From assembly GCF_034372165.1 (NCBI RefSeq), contig NZ_CP139698.1:2976001-3040000 (forward strand): a stretch of 64,000 nucleotides of DNA, written 5' to 3'. The position numbers were made by a program, and so were the translations under genes. Below are positions 62,456 through 64,000 of this stretch, piece by piece (the stretch's first letter is position 1; each line of letters starts with the position of its first letter). Under the pieces are notes generated by a model that was not told the origin of the DNA, ran no database searches, and worked only from the letters and a program-made list of their open reading frames with translations. Source of the DNA: Christiangramia sp. OXR-203 (GTDB taxonomy: Bacteria > Bacteroidota > Bacteroidia > Flavobacteriales > Flavobacteriaceae).

Positions 62456-62621
62456 TATTATTACCGGGATATTTTCCGGGGAGTTCATAAAAAAATTAAT
62501 TTTTTGTTGTTATTCTGTTCATGCCGGGCAGAAGTTAGTTTAGCATCTAAACAGTCAGGGCCATACTTTTAAGTAGCCACCTGGTTGTTGCTATCTCAAC
62601 AGAACGTAAACTATTACAAAA
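62456..62621 (+). promoter_or_regulatory. Structured interval before rpsB
   Basis: 166 bases with several small stem-loops: CCGGGA / TTCCGG (62464-62479), GTTTAG-CAT-CTAAAC (62537-62551), TACTT-TTA-AGTA and TGTTG / CAACA close to the rpsB start. There is no clear terminator and no consensus promoter. It may be an untranslated leader for autoregulation by S2; this is inference. Confidence 0.45.
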
Positions 62622-63518
62622 ATGGCAAACAAAGTAGAAGTAAAAGAATTACTTGATGCTGGTGTTCATTTTGGACACTTAACCAGACGTTGGAATCCAA
62701 ATATGGCTCCATATATCTATATGGAACGTAACGGGATCCACATCATCAACCTATATAAAAGTGCTGCTAAAATGCAGGAAGCAGGTGATGCTCTTGCAAA
62801 GATCGCAGCAAGCGGAAGAAAGATCCTTTTCGTAGCTACAAAGAAACAAGCGAAAGAGATTGTTGCTGAGCAGGCGGAAAAGGCTAACATGCCTTATATC
62901 ACTGAGCGTTGGCCTGGTGGTATGCTTACAAACTTCGTTACTATTCGTAAAGCTGTAAAGAAAATGGCTTCTATCGATAGAATGAAGAAAGACGGAACCT
63001 TTAACTCTCTTTCTAAAAAAGAACGTTTACAGGTAGATCGTCTTAGAGCTAAGCTAGAAAAGAACTTAGGTTCAATCTCAGACATGTCAAGACTTCCAGC
63101 TGCGCTTTTCGTTGTAGATACTACACGTGAGCACATTGCGATCAAAGAAGCACAAAAACTAAACATTCCAATTTTTGCGATGGTTGATACCAACTCAGAT
63201 CCACGTGAGGTTGATTATCTAATTCCATCTAATGACGATGCTTCCAAATCCATTAGCAAAGTTGTTTCTTACGTTGCAGACGCTATCGTAAAAGGTCTTT
63301 CAGAAAGAAAATCTGAGAAACCAGCTAAGAAAAAAGAGGATTCTAATGCTTCAGAAGAGAAAAAAGCAAAACCTGCTGCTCCAAAAGCAGAGAAAGCTGA
63401 AGTTCCTTCTAAAGATGCCGAAGACAAAAAGGCAATGAAAGAGGCTAAGAATGATGTGAAGCTTGAATCTAAAAGTGAAACTTTAGACAAAGCCAAATCA
63501 TCTAACGAAGAAGAATAA
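62622..63518 (+). CDS. rpsB: 30S ribosomal protein S2
   Basis: 298 residues. The S2 core (about 1-228) is complete: LLDAGVHFGHLTRRWNP, FVATKKQA, TERWPGGMLTNF, LPAALFVVDT and VDTNSDPREVDYLIPSNDDA. The last 70 residues are a low-complexity K/E/A-rich tail (SEKPAKKKEDSNASEEKK and similar). This makes it longer than E. coli S2 but usual for flavobacteria. It precedes tsf, as in most bacteria. Confidence 0.98.
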   Translation: MANKVEVKELLDAGVHFGHLTRRWNPNMAPYIYMERNGIHIINLYKSAAKMQEAGDALAKIAASGRKILFVATKKQAKEIVAEQAEKANMPYITERWPGGMLTNFVTIRKAVKKMASIDRMKKDGTFNSLSKKERLQVDRLRAKLEKNLGSISDMSRLPAALFVVDTTREHIAIKEAQKLNIPIFAMVDTNSDPREVDYLIPSNDDASKSISKVVSYVADAIVKGLSERKSEKPAKKKEDSNASEEKKAKPAAPKAEKAEVPSKDAEDKKAMKEAKNDVKLESKSETLDKAKSSNEEE

Positions 63519-63540
63519 AATAACGTTTACATAAAATCTA

Positions 63541-63589
63541 AAAGTCGTTTAGCTTCTTTCTTTATAGTGAGTTTCTAAACGACTTTTTT
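63541..63589 (+). terminator. Terminator-like hairpin between rpsB and tsf
   Basis: A 12-bp perfect stem AAAGTCGTTTAG (63541-63552) and CTAAACGACTTT (63575-63586) with a 22-base loop, then six T. No promoter is seen in the 18 bases before tsf, so tsf must rely on read-through, which would reduce its expression relative to rpsB. Confidence 0.8.
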
Positions 63590-63607
63590 CAATAAAAAAA
63601 CAATATT

Positions 63608-64000
63608 ATGGCTAAGATATCCGCCGCTGAAGTAAATAAATTAAGAAAAGCTACTGGTGCAGGAATGATGGACTGCAAGAAAGCATTAGTGGAAGCTGAT
63701 GGTGATTTTGACGCTGCAATCGAATTGCTTCGTAAAAAAGGTCAGAAAGTAGCTGCAAAGAGAGCCGACAGAGATTCTTCTGAAGGTGCTGCAATTGCTC
63801 AGGTGAATACTGAAAATACCAGAGGTGTTATCATTTCCCTGAACTGTGAGACCGATTTCGTTGCTAAGAATGATGATTTCATCAAAATGGCTAACGATTT
63901 CGCTGCAATCGCTCTTAACTATTCTTCTAAAGAGGAATTTCTTAAAGCTGATTACAAAGGGATCACTGTAGAGGAAAAACTTACTGAACAAACTGGTGTA
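63608..64000 (+). CDS. tsf: Elongation factor Ts (N-terminal part, cut by window end)
   Basis: 131 codons are present before the edge. EF-Ts exchanges GDP for GTP on EF-Tu. The N-terminus MAKISAAEVNKLRKATGAGMMDCKKALVEADGDFD and then the conserved EGAAIAQV and NCETDFVAKNDDF (TDFVA loop, which contacts EF-Tu) identify it clearly. It starts 90 bases after the rpsB stop. Confidence 0.98.
   Translation, partial: MAKISAAEVNKLRKATGAGMMDCKKALVEADGDFDAAIELLRKKGQKVAAKRADRDSSEGAAIAQVNTENTRGVIISLNCETDFVAKNDDFIKMANDFAAIALNYSSKEEFLKADYKGITVEEKLTEQTGV

Overview
This window looks like chromosome of a marine-type member of the Bacteroidota, most likely family Flavobacteriaceae (a Christiangramia/Gramella-like genus is my best guess, from recognition of protein sequences rather than any search). 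The evidence is: an alternative complex III (ACIII) operon joined to cytochrome c oxidase genes; Bacteroidota-type promoters of the form TTTG-N19-TAnnTTTG (exact matches in front of tRNA-Gln and rplM); an almost complete absence of Shine-Dalgarno sequences, with A-rich start regions instead; an UpxY-type antiterminator heading a polysaccharide locus; and a DUF2723 (GT117) protein.

Layout. 1-1324: start of ruvB and an S41 peptidase (minus strand). 1436-13492: one minus-strand respiratory operon actA-actB-actC-actD-actE-actF-ctaC-ctaD, in which quinol oxidation by ACIII feeds electrons through c-type haems to the oxidase; it ends in a strong terminator. 13718-14107: a small SPOR protein on the plus strand, followed by a gene-poor 0.8 kb bounded by two near-identical terminators. 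14942-19525: rimP-nusA-infB (minus), driven by a recognisable promoter with a terminator-like hairpin just before rimP. 19688-26387: a mixed block (universal stress protein, AsmA-like protein, small membrane protein, phosphoesterase, orphan protein, response regulator, and a sensor kinase gene broken by one in-frame TAG).

26539-50053 is the dominant accessory feature: a 23.5 kb exopolysaccharide/capsule locus, all on the minus strand and headed by upxY. It holds nucleotide-sugar genes (UDP-hexuronate-type epimerase, rfbA, rfbB, manC, gmd, fcl, so probably GDP-mannose, GDP-fucose and a dTDP-6-deoxyhexose are made), cysQ, a GxxExxY gene between short repeats, a Wzx flippase, a Wzy polymerase, three glycosyltransferases, two unusual kinase-like proteins, a WecA-type initiating transferase, a lipoprotein, a split YjbH pair, and the Wza/Wzc export pair. 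The middle (about 34.1-41.7 kb) is visibly more A+T-rich than its flanks and its genes overlap by a few bases, as expected for a swapped serotype-like core.

50054-51008 carries extragenic repeats and tRNA-Gln. 51009-60610 holds housekeeping and envelope genes: a DUF2723 protein, polysaccharide deacetylase, a thioredoxin-fold protein without the CxxC cysteines, a metallophosphoesterase, a Tat-exported glycosylasparaginase and DNA polymerase I. 60696-64000: a lipocalin-like lipoprotein, then the translation operon rplM-rpsI-rpsB-tsf, with tsf cut by the window end. No IS element, prophage or CRISPR array was seen. The most interesting leads are the two kinase-like genes in the polysaccharide core, the in-frame stop in the CHASE/PAS kinase, the GxxExxY cassette with its flanking repeats, and the terminator-like hairpin in the rimP-nusA-infB leader.
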